Below are positions 24,461-33,497 of a stretch of 38,485 nt of DNA, piece by piece; within the stretch, counting starts at the first letter, position 1; each line of letters begins with the position of its first letter. Source of the DNA: an uncultured Cellvibrionales bacterium. GTDB taxonomy: Bacteria > Pseudomonadota > Gammaproteobacteria > Pseudomonadales > Dasaniaceae. The stretch lies in NCBI GenBank assembly GCA_913019905.1, contig CAJVZD010000045.1:1-38485 (forward strand). The letters are read 5' to 3'. Below the pieces are notes generated by a model that had not been told where the DNA came from, did no database searches, and saw only the letters and a list, made by a program, of their open reading frames with translations. The translations under genes and the position numbers were made by a program.

Positions 24461-24647
24461 CTTGAATTATAGGACAACTCTTGAACGAAAAAAATCCGTA
24501 ATTACCGAGGTTTATCTAGTGGAATATACGTATTCGCTGATGTTACGGCGCTACCAAAAAAAATTTTAATCATTGTAAATCAAGGTCTTACATGACGATT
24601 TTATTAGCTGTGACAGTTGAATATTCTCCATAAATTTTTCGAAATAA

Positions 24648-24663
24648 TGTGACTCAGTTCACA
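24648..24663. promoter_or_regulatory. Perfect CRP/Vfr-type site
   Basis: TGTGA-CTCAGT-TCACA matches the CRP consensus TGTGA-N6-TCACA at all ten fixed bases. It lies about 195 bases upstream of the candidate small RNA start and about 500 bases before prfC. A minus-strand TAAAAT at 24603-24598 would put a transcription start near 24591, about 64 bases from the site centre, which suits class I activation. The target gene is not clear. Confidence 0.55.
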
Positions 24664-25161
24664 GCAATCCTAATGGGACTTTGAGAAATACGTTTGTTGT
24701 ATGCGGAGACTGACCGAACGGTTTGCCATCAATAATATATACGCTGTTTTTTCAAAGACTTACGTCATTATCGTTGCCAGCGAGGAAGTTGGCAGTCCCG
24801 TGTAATAATTTGGTAAGGCCGGTCATCGTCGTTTTGTTCGGTGTTTACTAGCTAAAGTCACTGTGAGGTGGTAAACCGCGCCTGATAAGCGGTTACAGGG
24901 TCGACTATGGTTTGCTTTAGGCAGCTCGTTGTTGCGTTTGGCGACCTCGAGTTGCAGGTGTTAAGAGCCTGAATGAATAAAATGGCGAATAAACCGATGT
25001 CATCGTATTGCATTGGAAGTAATTGTTCCATTTCTCTGTTATCGAATGACATTTCATTCATATAGGTGCAGAATATCGGGTTTTTTCACTGCCCAATAAC
25101 AGAGGGTAATGTGGGAACTTTAGCGTGTAAGCAGCCATATACGCATTCTCGGAGAAAGGTT

Positions 25162-26748
25162 TTGTCAGAAAGTAGATTGCTCAATGAAATCCAAAATAGA
25201 CGCACGTTTGCTATTATCTCTCACCCCGATGCAGGTAAAACGACGATTACGGAAAAATTGTTACTGTTGGGACAGCTAATTCAGGTTGCAGGTACCGTAA
25301 AGGGAAAGAAATCTGACCGCCATGCTACTTCCGACTGGATGACTATGGAAAAGGAACGGGGTATTTCTGTCACCTCGTCAGTGATGCAGTTTCCGTACGG
25401 TGGTCGAACAGTGAATTTGTTAGATACTCCTGGGCATGAAGATTTTTCAGAAGATACATACCGGACGTTAACCGCTGTCGATTCGGCATTAATGGTGGTC
25501 GACGGTGCCAAAGGTGTCGAAATTCGAACCATCAAACTGATGGAGGTTTGTCGACTGCGTAAAACACCCATATTGAGTTTCGTGAACAAAATGGATCGTG
25601 ACATCCGTGATCCGATTGATTTGTTGGACGAAATCGAACAGGTTTTGTCTATTCAGGGCGCGCCTATTAACTGGCCTGTCGGTATGGGTAAGGAATTTAA
25701 GGGCGTATACAATCTTTACACTGATGTGATTCACGTCTTTAAGCATGGCCAGAGTAATGTTGTATCGGAAGATATCCGAATAAGCGGTTTGCAAAGTGAT
25801 GAAGCAAAAGCGTTATTAGGAATCTATTATGACGATTTTGTCGACGAAATTGAATTGGTGCGTGGCGCAAGTCACGAGTTCGAGATAGACGCTTATTTGG
25901 CGGGGACCCTGACACCGGTATTCTTTGGTACGGCTTTATCGAATTTTGGTGTGAGAGAAATGTTGGATGGATTCGTCGAATGGGCGCCATCGCCATTGCC
26001 AAGGGAGACTCACAGTCGAGAGGTTGCGGCAGAGGAGGATAATTTCAGCGGTTTCATTTTCAAAATCCAGGCCAATATGGATCCCAAGCACCGCGATAGG
26101 ATTGCGTTTATGCGCATATGTTCAGGTACCTATCGAAAAGGTATGAAAATGAAGAACGTGCGAATTGGTAAAGACGTAAGAATTTCGGACGCGGTCACCT
26201 TTAGGGCTGGCGAACGAGAGGCCGTCGAAGAGGCAACCTCCGGCGACATTATTGGCCTGCACAACCACGGCACAATTCAAATTGGTGATACTTTCACCGA
26301 AGGCGAAGATTTGAAGTTTACTGGCATTCCGCATTTTGCTCCGGAAATGTTTCGTCTCATTCGTCTAAATGACCCCCTTAAAATGAAAGCGCTTCAAAAG
26401 GGATTGCAACAGCTTTCTGAAGAGGGTTCCACTCAGGTATTTATGCCGATAAGTAACTCAAGCCTGATCGTCGGCGCGGTGGGTCAATTACAGTACGAAG
26501 TGGTGGCCTTTCGCTTGAAAGATGAATACCGCGTTGAAGCGATTTACGAACCTGTCAGTGTCTATACGGCACGTTGGGTTGAGTGCGATGACGCAAAAAA
26601 ACTAGAGGAGTTTAGGAAGAAGGCTGCCGATAACTTGTCGGTAGATGGTGGCGGGCATCTGACTTATCTTGCGCCGTCCCGGGTGAACTTACAGCTAATG
26701 GAAGAGCGTTGGCCGGAGATAGAATTTCGTGCGACCAGAGAGCACTAA
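25162..26748 (+). CDS. prfC: Peptide chain release factor 3
   Basis: A 528-residue translational GTPase (E. coli RF3 has 529) that recycles RF1/RF2 after termination. G1 is HPDAGKTT at residues 21-28. DTPGHEDFSEDTYR is G3, NKMDRD is G4, and the C-terminal part ends in the RF3-type RVNLQLMEERWPEIEF. The start chosen is TTG at 25162: GGAGA (25151-25155) lies 6 bases upstream, and the N-terminus aligns with family proteins just before RRTFAIISHPDAGKTT. The frame is open back to an ATG at 25066, but that adds 32 residues not found in RF3. A DUF72 gene follows at once. Confidence 0.96.
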   Translation: MSESRLLNEIQNRRTFAIISHPDAGKTTITEKLLLLGQLIQVAGTVKGKKSDRHATSDWMTMEKERGISVTSSVMQFPYGGRTVNLLDTPGHEDFSEDTYRTLTAVDSALMVVDGAKGVEIRTIKLMEVCRLRKTPILSFVNKMDRDIRDPIDLLDEIEQVLSIQGAPINWPVGMGKEFKGVYNLYTDVIHVFKHGQSNVVSEDIRISGLQSDEAKALLGIYYDDFVDEIELVRGASHEFEIDAYLAGTLTPVFFGTALSNFGVREMLDGFVEWAPSPLPRETHSREVAAEEDNFSGFIFKIQANMDPKHRDRIAFMRICSGTYRKGMKMKNVRIGKDVRISDAVTFRAGEREAVEEATSGDIIGLHNHGTIQIGDTFTEGEDLKFTGIPHFAPEMFRLIRLNDPLKMKALQKGLQQLSEEGSTQVFMPISNSSLIVGAVGQLQYEVVAFRLKDEYRVEAIYEPVSVYTARWVECDDAKKLEEFRKKAADNLSVDGGGHLTYLAPSRVNLQLMEERWPEIEFRATREH

Positions 26749-26863
26749 AATAGATCAAACTGACAGTAAAAATGCGGATGGCGCCTCCAGTGATATTGGC
26801 AGCGCCGAGACAGATGCATTCACACCTAATTCTAAGCGAAATGGAGTGTTGGAGGACTTATCT

Positions 26864-27775
26864 ATGTCCGGTGCGGATTTGGCAGACAAAAGTGACTCTC
26901 TCGAATTAATCGAAAAACCTTTTTTCCTTGGATTGCCGATGTGGTCCAACCGAAGCTGGACCGGCAGTCTATTCCCGAAGAGCGCCAACAATAAGTTAAA
27001 TCTAAAATATTATTCCCAGGTTTTCGACAGTGTGGAAGGCAACACCACATTTTACGCTCTGCCTGGCAGGGAATTAGTTTGCGATTGGATAGAGCAGTTA
27101 ACCCCTGGTTTTCAGTTTTGTTTTAAGATCCCGAGAGCGGTCACCCACGAAAATAATCTTCGCTACTGCGGCGTTGAACTCAGTGAGTTTTTCACCCGTC
27201 TTGAGCCGCTAAGTGATTATAGTGGTACCTTTATGATTCAATTACCCGAAAACTTTGGACCCGGTCAGTTGGGTGATTTGGATCGCTTTATTCAAGAGTT
27301 GCCGTCAAACTATCACTTTGCCGTTGAAGTAAGGCACACGGATTTTTTTAACCGCGAAGAGGAAGAGAAGGCTCTTAATCGATTGCTCCGCGACAACGAA
27401 ATAGATAGAGTTTGTTTTGATAGTCGAGCCCTTTTCAGTCGACCTGCTTTAACTGCGCAAGAAAAAGATGCCCACAAGAAAAAACCAAAGCTGCCGGTAC
27501 ACGCCATCGCCACATCAACAAAACCGATATTACGGTTTATAGGCTGCTCAGATGTCGAACAAAATAAACAGTTCTTCTTGCCCTGGGTGGAAAAAATCCG
27601 TGAATGGCGTGATCAGGGTATTCAGCCGTCGATATTTATTCATACGCCTGACAATGTGGCTGCGCCAGAACAAGCGGTAATTCTTCACGGCATGCTGAAT
27701 AACATCCCCGGCTGGGTACCCTTGGAAAAGCCGTTGCTCAACAGTGCAGATGAAGCACAGTTGTCTTTCTTTTGA
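26864..27775 (+). CDS. DUF72 family protein (YecE-like)
   Basis: A 303-residue protein from the chosen start. The DUF72 TIM-barrel-like region begins at FFLGLPMWSNRSWTGSLFP and contains SVEGNTTFYALP, FCFKIPRAVTHE, LPENFGP and FAVEVRHTDFF, all typical. The biochemical function of the family is not established. GGAGGA (26851-26856) lies 7 bases before ATG 26864, so this start is preferred. The frame is also open from a GTG at 26729 inside the prfC end, which would add a polar, low-complexity 45-residue tail. It is probably co-transcribed with prfC and rsuA. Confidence 0.88.
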   Translation: MSGADLADKSDSLELIEKPFFLGLPMWSNRSWTGSLFPKSANNKLNLKYYSQVFDSVEGNTTFYALPGRELVCDWIEQLTPGFQFCFKIPRAVTHENNLRYCGVELSEFFTRLEPLSDYSGTFMIQLPENFGPGQLGDLDRFIQELPSNYHFAVEVRHTDFFNREEEEKALNRLLRDNEIDRVCFDSRALFSRPALTAQEKDAHKKKPKLPVHAIATSTKPILRFIGCSDVEQNKQFFLPWVEKIREWRDQGIQPSIFIHTPDNVAAPEQAVILHGMLNNIPGWVPLEKPLLNSADEAQLSFF

Positions 27776-27797
27776 CATATTTTCTGGTTTAATGATT

Positions 27798-28487
27798 ATG
27801 CGCCTCGATAAGTATGTCGCGTCCGTAACGGAGCTATCTCGTAACGACGCCAAAAAAGCGATAAGAAGCGGTCGTGTCAACGTTGCAGGACAGGTGCAGC
27901 GCGACCCCAAATTTTCAGTTGAAATATCTACACGTATAAAACTCGATGGTGACGGTCTGCGCGGTGCTGGAAAGCGCTACATAATGTTGAACAAGCCAAA
28001 AGGGTATGTGTGTGCGACTAAAGACAGAGAGCACCTCACTGTGCTGGAGTTACTAGAGGTTGCTAATTGCGAACAATTGCATATTGCCGGACGTTTGGAT
28101 TTGGATACAACCGGTTTAGTCTTAATTACGGACGATGGGCAGTGGTCACATCGTGTAACTTCACCACACCGCGATTGCAAAAAAACCTATCTGGTGGAAA
28201 CCGCCGACCCGATCAGCGCCGACTCGATTGTGTGTTTTGAGAAAGGGTTTCATCTGGAAAATGAGAAAAGGCCCACTTTACCCGCTCACATCGAAATCGT
28301 GGACGAGCATACTGCTCGCCTGACCATTAGTGAGGGGCGATACCATCAGGTAAAAAGAATGTTCGGGGCGATGGGTAATAAAGTCGATTGTTTGCATCGA
28401 GAGAGAATAGGCGATATTTTTCTGGACGCTAATTTAAGTCCAGGCGAGTATAGAAATTTAAGCACTGACGAAATAGCTTCGGTTTGA
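27798..28487 (+). CDS. rsuA: 16S rRNA pseudouridine-516 synthase
   Basis: A 229-residue enzyme (E. coli RsuA has 231) that converts U516 of 16S rRNA to pseudouridine. The S4-like RNA-binding domain (about 1-45) starts MRLDKYVASV. The catalytic Asp101 is in GRLDLDTTGL, with YIMLNKPKGYVCA before and TISEGRYHQVKRMF after. The MRLDK start is nearly universal in the family, so ATG 27798 is chosen over the in-frame ATGs at 27792 and 27744. No clear ribosome site precedes it. Coupling from the DUF72 gene, 22 bases upstream, may supply ribosomes. Confidence 0.93.
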   Translation: MRLDKYVASVTELSRNDAKKAIRSGRVNVAGQVQRDPKFSVEISTRIKLDGDGLRGAGKRYIMLNKPKGYVCATKDREHLTVLELLEVANCEQLHIAGRLDLDTTGLVLITDDGQWSHRVTSPHRDCKKTYLVETADPISADSIVCFEKGFHLENEKRPTLPAHIEIVDEHTARLTISEGRYHQVKRMFGAMGNKVDCLHRERIGDIFLDANLSPGEYRNLSTDEIASV

Positions 28488-28533
28488 AACATCATGACAT
28501 TCTTGGATTTTTTGAAGTGATAATTAAAAACGT

Positions 28534-29589
28534 ATGAGTGATATTGCCTTTGACTTGCTCAGAGAGAAATTAAATGACCTGACGGCATTTGATGGAGTCT
28601 GGGTGGTTGACGAAAATATTTCGTTTGAGGAAATCCGTCAAATACACCCGCGGAATAATCTATTGGCGGTTACTAACCGTTATGACGTATACACTCAATT
28701 GCTGGCGCATGGGTTAAGAGCAGAAATTAGTGATTTCGATTTTTCCAATATAGCTCCCTTAGACGTGTTGTTTTTTCGGGTATCAAAAGAAAAGGCTATT
28801 GTGCATCACATTATAAATGGTGCTCTTTTACGTTTAAGGGAAAATGGACGGTTGTTTCTTTCCGGCTATAAGAATGAAGGAATAAAAACCTATATTAATA
28901 AAACTGCTTCACTGTTTGATAATGAGCCAACAACAGACAATGGGGGAAAGACAGCGAGAATTGCCTGTCTTCAAAAACCGGTCGCTACGGGAAGTCTGTT
29001 AGATGACAAAAATTATGACCAAATTGTAGATATTACCGAAGTGGGTGGTAATGCAGAAACAATAAAACTTGCGACCAAACCCGGAGTTTTCGGTTGGAAT
29101 AAAATCGATAAAGGTAGTGCTTTTCTTATTGAGCATCTCTCTTTGTTTCTCGATGATCTTGCCGGTCGGCCGAAAGTTATTGCTGATCTTGGTTGCGGAT
29201 ACGGATACCTATCCGTTATGGCGAGCCAGACAGTGGGCGTTGAATTTATTGCTACGGATAATAATGTCACGGCTGTGACATGTTGCCGCGAAAACTTTAA
29301 GCGGTATGCAATTAGCGGTGAGGTGATTCTGGATGACTGTGCTGAAGGATTCCGGAAAAAAGTTGACGTTGTATTATGTAACCCGCCATTTCACCAGGGT
29401 TTCGACGTCGACGGGGATTTAACCAGTCGTTTTTTAACCGCTGCAAAAAAATTGCTACGAGAGAATGGGGCAGCATTGTTTGTCGTCAATAGTTTTATAC
29501 CCTTAGAGAGAAAAGCAGAAGGTATCTTTTCCAAAGTATCCGTATTAGCCAATAATCGAAGCTTCAAATTGCTCGCTCTTGAGCCATAG
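28534..29589 (+). CDS. rsmC: RsmC/RlmG-family rRNA guanine-N2 methyltransferase
   Basis: A 351-residue class I SAM methyltransferase. The N-terminal half (about 1-190) is a degenerate methyltransferase-like domain, as in RsmC. The C-terminal half has the SAM motif ADLGCGYGYLS (217-227) and the catalytic NPPFHQG (283-289), shared by RsmC (16S G1207) and RlmG (23S G1835). GVFGWNKIDKGSAFLIEHL is typical of the RsmC inter-domain region. The length (351, against 343 for RsmC and 378 for RlmG) favours RsmC but does not decide. It lies 46 bases after rsuA, and both act on 16S rRNA. It is convergent with the calcium-loop gene, 18 bases apart. Confidence 0.85.
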   Translation: MSDIAFDLLREKLNDLTAFDGVWVVDENISFEEIRQIHPRNNLLAVTNRYDVYTQLLAHGLRAEISDFDFSNIAPLDVLFFRVSKEKAIVHHIINGALLRLRENGRLFLSGYKNEGIKTYINKTASLFDNEPTTDNGGKTARIACLQKPVATGSLLDDKNYDQIVDITEVGGNAETIKLATKPGVFGWNKIDKGSAFLIEHLSLFLDDLAGRPKVIADLGCGYGYLSVMASQTVGVEFIATDNNVTAVTCCRENFKRYAISGEVILDDCAEGFRKKVDVVLCNPPFHQGFDVDGDLTSRFLTAAKKLLRENGAALFVVNSFIPLERKAEGIFSKVSVLANNRSFKLLALEP

Positions 29590-29607
29590 TTTTTTTCCTC
29601 TAAAACA

Positions 29608-30807
29608 TCATACGACAAGGTCGATCTGTTGCAATGTATCGGCTGAACCGTCTTCATTGATATAGAATCCCGTCGCGCGAACTTGACCCAAGGTATTGTT
29701 TTGATTGTCGGTCAGCCGAAAAGGAGAAAGTGTCGACTCCAGGGCTAGCGCGGCGATACCGAGTGATTGCAAAGAAACCGCCGAGTCGGTTTCGGGATTG
29801 AACGCCTTAAGTTTTGAAAATACTGCATCTGCCTGGTCAATAAATCCGTTGCCGTCGTCATCATAATTTTTCAGGTCGGAAAATCCATTTCCGGACTGTG
29901 TTCCAAATAACTCCGACCCATTGTTGATAGTACCGTCACCGTTTTTATCGAGACTAATATAGGCACTGTTGGAGCGAAAAGTCGCTATCTGGTCGACAAC
30001 TCCATCACTGTTGATGTCAAAGTTGACTGTATTGCTGCCTAGCTCAACGACCTCCCCATTAAAGTTGATTACGAGCGGGTCTTGCATTTGTCGGTTAGCC
30101 CGTAAACGTAAGTCGGCTTCTGATTCCCGATAGTGACGTTCCATTACCACGCTTAACTTAACATCAATGGTTTTGCCATGGTCATCGACAATTTGCGCGC
30201 CAATTGACACAGAGCTTATTTCATATTCACTAATTAACGTCCCGCTAAAAGTCAACGCGTTTGAATTTATGGCCACATCGCTACTGCTCGATTGATCGAG
30301 TGAAGAGCCGTTGTCAGTTTCTTTTTGCGGAGCTGGTTTCGTCTGTATATTGGTTGCGTGAAATGTTATTCCCGTTAAGTATTCGATCAACGCTTTGCGT
30401 AACATCAAGTGGCTGTCTAGAGCTGCGGTGCCATCCAAATATCCCATGCTATTGTGAATACCAGGGCCGGAATGACGGTTAATTCCAGTTGCAAGGTAAG
30501 AGTCTATTGTAGCCCGATTGGCCATACTAACGTTTGAATTTTGTCGCGAAGAAAAAAAAGAGTTTATTGGCGGTGTTAGTGTTTGTCTGGTGATGGCTTG
30601 TCTGGCAATGGTTTGTCCCGTGAAGATTTGTCCAGTATTGGGTTGCTGAGTCGCAAGTTGAGGCTGAGTTATCTCTGTGGGGGTGGCTTGTTCTTGGGCC
30701 ATTGGTCGTGGTGAAGAGTCTTGTTGAATGGATATACTTCGCCGTTGCTCGAATCTGCGCAGCATGTGCTGGCTGCTAAAATCTATTGTCGAAGATTGCA
30801 CCTGCAT
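29608..30807 (-). CDS. EF-hand-like calcium-loop protein, unknown function
   Basis: A 399-residue protein with no signal peptide. Residues about 1-100 are Gln/Thr-rich and contain imprecise repeats around TGQTIARQAITRQTLT. Residues about 250-340 hold three calcium-binding loops: DINSDGVVD (264-272), DKNGDGTINNGSE (287-299) and DDDGNGFID (316-324). The C-terminus (GFYINEDGSADTLQQIDLVV) is shared, from memory, with uncharacterised proteins of many gammaproteobacteria. AAGGAG lies about 8 bases before the ATG, and a sigma-28-like promoter lies about 36 bases upstream. That points to expression with late flagellar genes. Location is unclear: cytoplasmic, or exported by a signal-independent route. 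Confidence 0.85.
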   Translation of the reverse strand: MQVQSSTIDFSSQHMLRRFEQRRSISIQQDSSPRPMAQEQATPTEITQPQLATQQPNTGQIFTGQTIARQAITRQTLTPPINSFFSSRQNSNVSMANRATIDSYLATGINRHSGPGIHNSMGYLDGTAALDSHLMLRKALIEYLTGITFHATNIQTKPAPQKETDNGSSLDQSSSSDVAINSNALTFSGTLISEYEISSVSIGAQIVDDHGKTIDVKLSVVMERHYRESEADLRLRANRQMQDPLVINFNGEVVELGSNTVNFDINSDGVVDQIATFRSNSAYISLDKNGDGTINNGSELFGTQSGNGFSDLKNYDDDGNGFIDQADAVFSKLKAFNPETDSAVSLQSLGIAALALESTLSPFRLTDNQNNTLGQVRATGFYINEDGSADTLQQIDLVV

Positions 30808-30842
30808 AGCGATTGCTCCTTGTAGATAGAGTTCTAAGCCCT

Positions 30843-30869
30843 ATATCGGCCGGGAGCAGATTTATTTGA
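30843..30869 (-). promoter_or_regulatory. Sigma-28-like (FliA) promoter of the calcium-loop gene
   Basis: On the minus strand it reads TCAAATAA, 11 bases, GCCGATAT. The -10 matches GCCGATAA at 7 of 8 bases and the spacing equals the consensus. The -35 TCAA agrees with the pseudomonad FliA form (TCAAG-type, from memory). Transcription would start near 30836, about 29 bases before the ATG and just upstream of AAGGAG. Confidence 0.65.
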
Positions 30870-31154
30870 TGTTCTGCTTATACTATTTCGTTACAGAGTT
30901 ACAATAGATGGATATAAGCTATGAATTTCGTTAATGGCTTGGCAGGAAAAGACTTTCCCTGCAGCATGTGTTTTTCGATATTGGGACACGAGCGGATGAG
31001 AGGCGAGTAAGACTTGGTGAACTCTCTATTTTTGTGATCGTTGCAGATTGTTGAATTTTAAATTTACTTGCCGGAAGATTGTATCAGGCAGATGTTCAAG
31101 AGGTCGGCTGCTTTTCCTTAAGCAGCTTGATCAACTTACAATGATTGAAGTTAC
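30870..31154. other. Intergenic region deaD / calcium-loop gene
   Basis: About 285 bases hold no gene. A hairpin with 7-base arms GCTGCTT (31107-31113) and AAGCAGC (31120-31126) lies about 30 bases past the deaD stop, but without a U tract, so it is at best a weak terminator. Confidence 0.45.
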
Positions 31155-32945
31155 TTAGCTTTCTTTCTTCCGTCTTTTTGCTTTATCGGCACTCGACTTC
31201 GCTGTTTTGGGTTTGTCGCTACGGTCTTTTTGTCTCGTGATTGTCGGACGAGGGCGAGATTCTGCTTTACCATCGACCGATATATTAATGGCCCGATTCC
31301 GTATTTTAACTTTCTTTAGATGCTTGAGTAAGTCGTCTGGCATTCCTGCTGGCAAATCTACCGTACTATGGTCGTCATGCAGTTTTATGTGGCCGATATG
31401 CTGGCTATCGATATCGGCTTCATTAGCGATCGCGCCGACAATGTCGCCCGGTTTAACCTCGTCATTTCGACCCACTTCAAGGCGGTACCGTGCCATGGGT
31501 ACATCGCTTATTTTCTCTCTTGAACCCGACTTGCTGTCCTGGCGTCGTCCTGGCCTCTCACGTTGCTGACCCTCAGGTTTGTCTCGTTCGTTGCGATCTC
31601 TTTGACGGCTTCGTTGGGGGGCGTCTTCTACCTGCAGTGGACGCTCTTTTTGCAACAAGTAGGCTAGCGCGGAGGCAATCTCTTCGGCTGAACGATCCGA
31701 TTCACTGCTGTATTCAGACAGTATGTTGTACATAAAATCGAGATTTTGATTTTCCAATACTTCAGTCAATTGCAGCTTGAACTGTTGGATCCGTTTACCG
31801 GATACTTCGCTGCCGCTCGGCATTGCCATCTCTTTAATGGATTGACGAGTTGCTTTTTCAATTGACTGTAATAATCGTCTTTCTCTCGGAGCGACAAATA
31901 GAATCGCCTGGCCGTCTCTTCCTGCGCGACCGGTACGTCCAATCCGGTGGACATAGGCTTCACTATCATAGGGGATATCGAAGTTAAGTACATGACTGAC
32001 ACGCTCAACGTCAATTCCTCTAGCGGCAACATCGGTGGCCACGATGATGTCTAGTTGTTTCTTCTTGAGACGATTAATTGTGCGTTCACGAAGTGTTTGG
32101 TTCATGTCGCCGTTTAACGGCGATGCCGAATACCCACGCGCTTCAAGTTTTTCGGCGAGCTCAGCGGTTGCAGTTTTGGTGCGAACAAAAATAATCATCG
32201 CATCGAAATCTTGAGCTTCTAAAATGCGGGTGATAGCGTCAAGCTTTCTGTCAAAGCCGTTGACGATTAAGAAGTGTTGTTCAATGTTGGGCGCGGTAGA
32301 AGTATCGCTGACAATACTGACTTCTTTCGGATTTTTTAGATACCGGTCTGCAACTTTACGAATGGGTTTGGGCATGGTCGCAGAAAACAATGCGACCTGG
32401 CGAGTCGTAGGCGTATGTTCGAGAATCCATTCGACGTCATCGATAAAGCCCATTCTTAACATTTCATCGCCCTCGTCGAGGACAAGGCTGGTCAATCCGT
32501 CCAGATTGAGGCTTTTTCTACGAATATGGTCCATGACGCGTCCGGGTGTTCCGACCACGACATGTACTCCTCGGCTCAACTGCCTGAGCTGCCCACTCAT
32601 ATCTTGCCCGCCGTAAATAGGCAGTACATGGAAACCTTTCATTTTACTGGCATAGGTTTGAAACGCTTCTGCAACCTGAATCGCTAATTCGCGGGTCGGT
32701 GCCAGTACCAAAACCTGAGGTGTTTTTTTACTGAGATCAATATTGCTAAGTAAAGGCAGGGCAAAGGCTGCTGTTTTCCCGGTACCCGTTTGCGCGACGC
32801 CCAGTAAATCATCGCCGTTGAGAATGTGAGGAATACTGGCTGCTTGAATAGGAGATGGCTGTTCATAACCAACGGCTGCAATGGCTTTCTGGACGGGGGC
32901 GGATAAGGCCAGTTCGGTAAAGCTGGTAATGGCGGGGGACGGCAT
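31155..32945 (-). CDS. deaD: DEAD-box RNA helicase DeaD/CsdA
   Basis: A 596-residue ATP-dependent RNA helicase that aids ribosome assembly and mRNA unfolding, above all in the cold. Walker A AQTGTGKT is at 51-58, PTREL at 83-87 and SAT at 188-190. HRIGRTGRAGRDG marks the second RecA domain. A basic, Arg-rich linker (about 445-480) leads to a DbpA-type RNA-binding domain (about 485-560) and a Lys-rich tail. The DEAD motif itself reads D-E-G-D at 157-160 (codon GGC for the usual Ala), an uncommon variant. E. coli DeaD has 629 residues. The gene stands alone. Confidence 0.94.
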   Translation of the reverse strand: MPSPAITSFTELALSAPVQKAIAAVGYEQPSPIQAASIPHILNGDDLLGVAQTGTGKTAAFALPLLSNIDLSKKTPQVLVLAPTRELAIQVAEAFQTYASKMKGFHVLPIYGGQDMSGQLRQLSRGVHVVVGTPGRVMDHIRRKSLNLDGLTSLVLDEGDEMLRMGFIDDVEWILEHTPTTRQVALFSATMPKPIRKVADRYLKNPKEVSIVSDTSTAPNIEQHFLIVNGFDRKLDAITRILEAQDFDAMIIFVRTKTATAELAEKLEARGYSASPLNGDMNQTLRERTINRLKKKQLDIIVATDVAARGIDVERVSHVLNFDIPYDSEAYVHRIGRTGRAGRDGQAILFVAPRERRLLQSIEKATRQSIKEMAMPSGSEVSGKRIQQFKLQLTEVLENQNLDFMYNILSEYSSESDRSAEEIASALAYLLQKERPLQVEDAPQRSRQRDRNERDKPEGQQRERPGRRQDSKSGSREKISDVPMARYRLEVGRNDEVKPGDIVGAIANEADIDSQHIGHIKLHDDHSTVDLPAGMPDDLLKHLKKVKIRNRAINISVDGKAESRPRPTITRQKDRSDKPKTAKSSADKAKRRKKES

Positions 32946-33401
32946 AAGAATCTCGGTAGCAGGCGCCAGTTGGAATATCTAATGGCACGGGGAAGTGTGG
33001 CGGCGTATTATAGAGAACTTTGAAGCGAACAGAAAGTAATTGATCAAAAGTTGTCAACAAATTGGGGCGAATAGGTGGTTAAAGGGTGATATTTGAGGGA
33101 TTTCACTCAGGGAAAGCGCCAATCTGAGCCGATTGCAAATTCTATCAATTTTTTGCCTGTAGTAGGATGCGATGACGTCGCGCTCGGGACGTTATTTGAC
33201 TGCCGAATACTTTACTTAATTAATCGCTTGAAAATCAACATTTCAGGGTGGTCACTGCGGTCGATGGCTGGAGAAGCAATCTCCAAGAAATACGGCTGTC
33301 TGGGCAATTCGCTTGGGTCAAAGGGTGGTTTGCATATCCCGGACATAAAAATTCTGATTTAAACGGTGTTTAAAAAGTGTTGGTTGTGAGAGTAGGATGA
33401 A

Positions 33402-33416
33402 TGATAATTGTTTTCA
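33402..33416. promoter_or_regulatory. Fur-like box
   Basis: TGATAAT-T-GTTTTCA matches the 7-1-7 Fur consensus TGATAAT-N-ATTATCA at 12 of 14 positions. The mismatches are both in the right arm. It lies about 160 bases before the NUDIX gene. A TATATA/TATACA -10-like element overlaps at 33418-33425. The A/T-rich setting raises the chance of a random match. Confidence 0.35.
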
Positions 33417-33497
33417 ATATATACATCCGAAACAGTGGGTTTTAGACGACCAGTAACAGGAAATCACAGCTAAGGCCGAGTCACTTGCTGACGTTTG

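Larger units (their letters stand above)
23987..25161. other. 1.2-kb gene-poor region mscS / prfC
   Basis: No convincing protein gene. It includes a minus-strand terminator at the end of a possible small RNA (24331-24460) and a perfect CRP-type palindrome (24648-24663). A 67-codon minus-strand frame (24858-25061) lacks a ribosome site and family resemblance. Confidence 0.5.

Noticed and set aside
24858..25061. A 67-codon minus-strand frame in the mscS-prfC gap.
   Set aside because: There is no ribosome site before either ATG, no family resemblance, and the C-terminal half looks like random coding. It is only weakly possible as a small gene.
33093..33362. An 89-codon plus-strand frame with a TTG start between deaD and the NUDIX gene.
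   Set aside because: No ribosome site, no hydrophobic or domain pattern, and it lies in an A/T-rich leader region.
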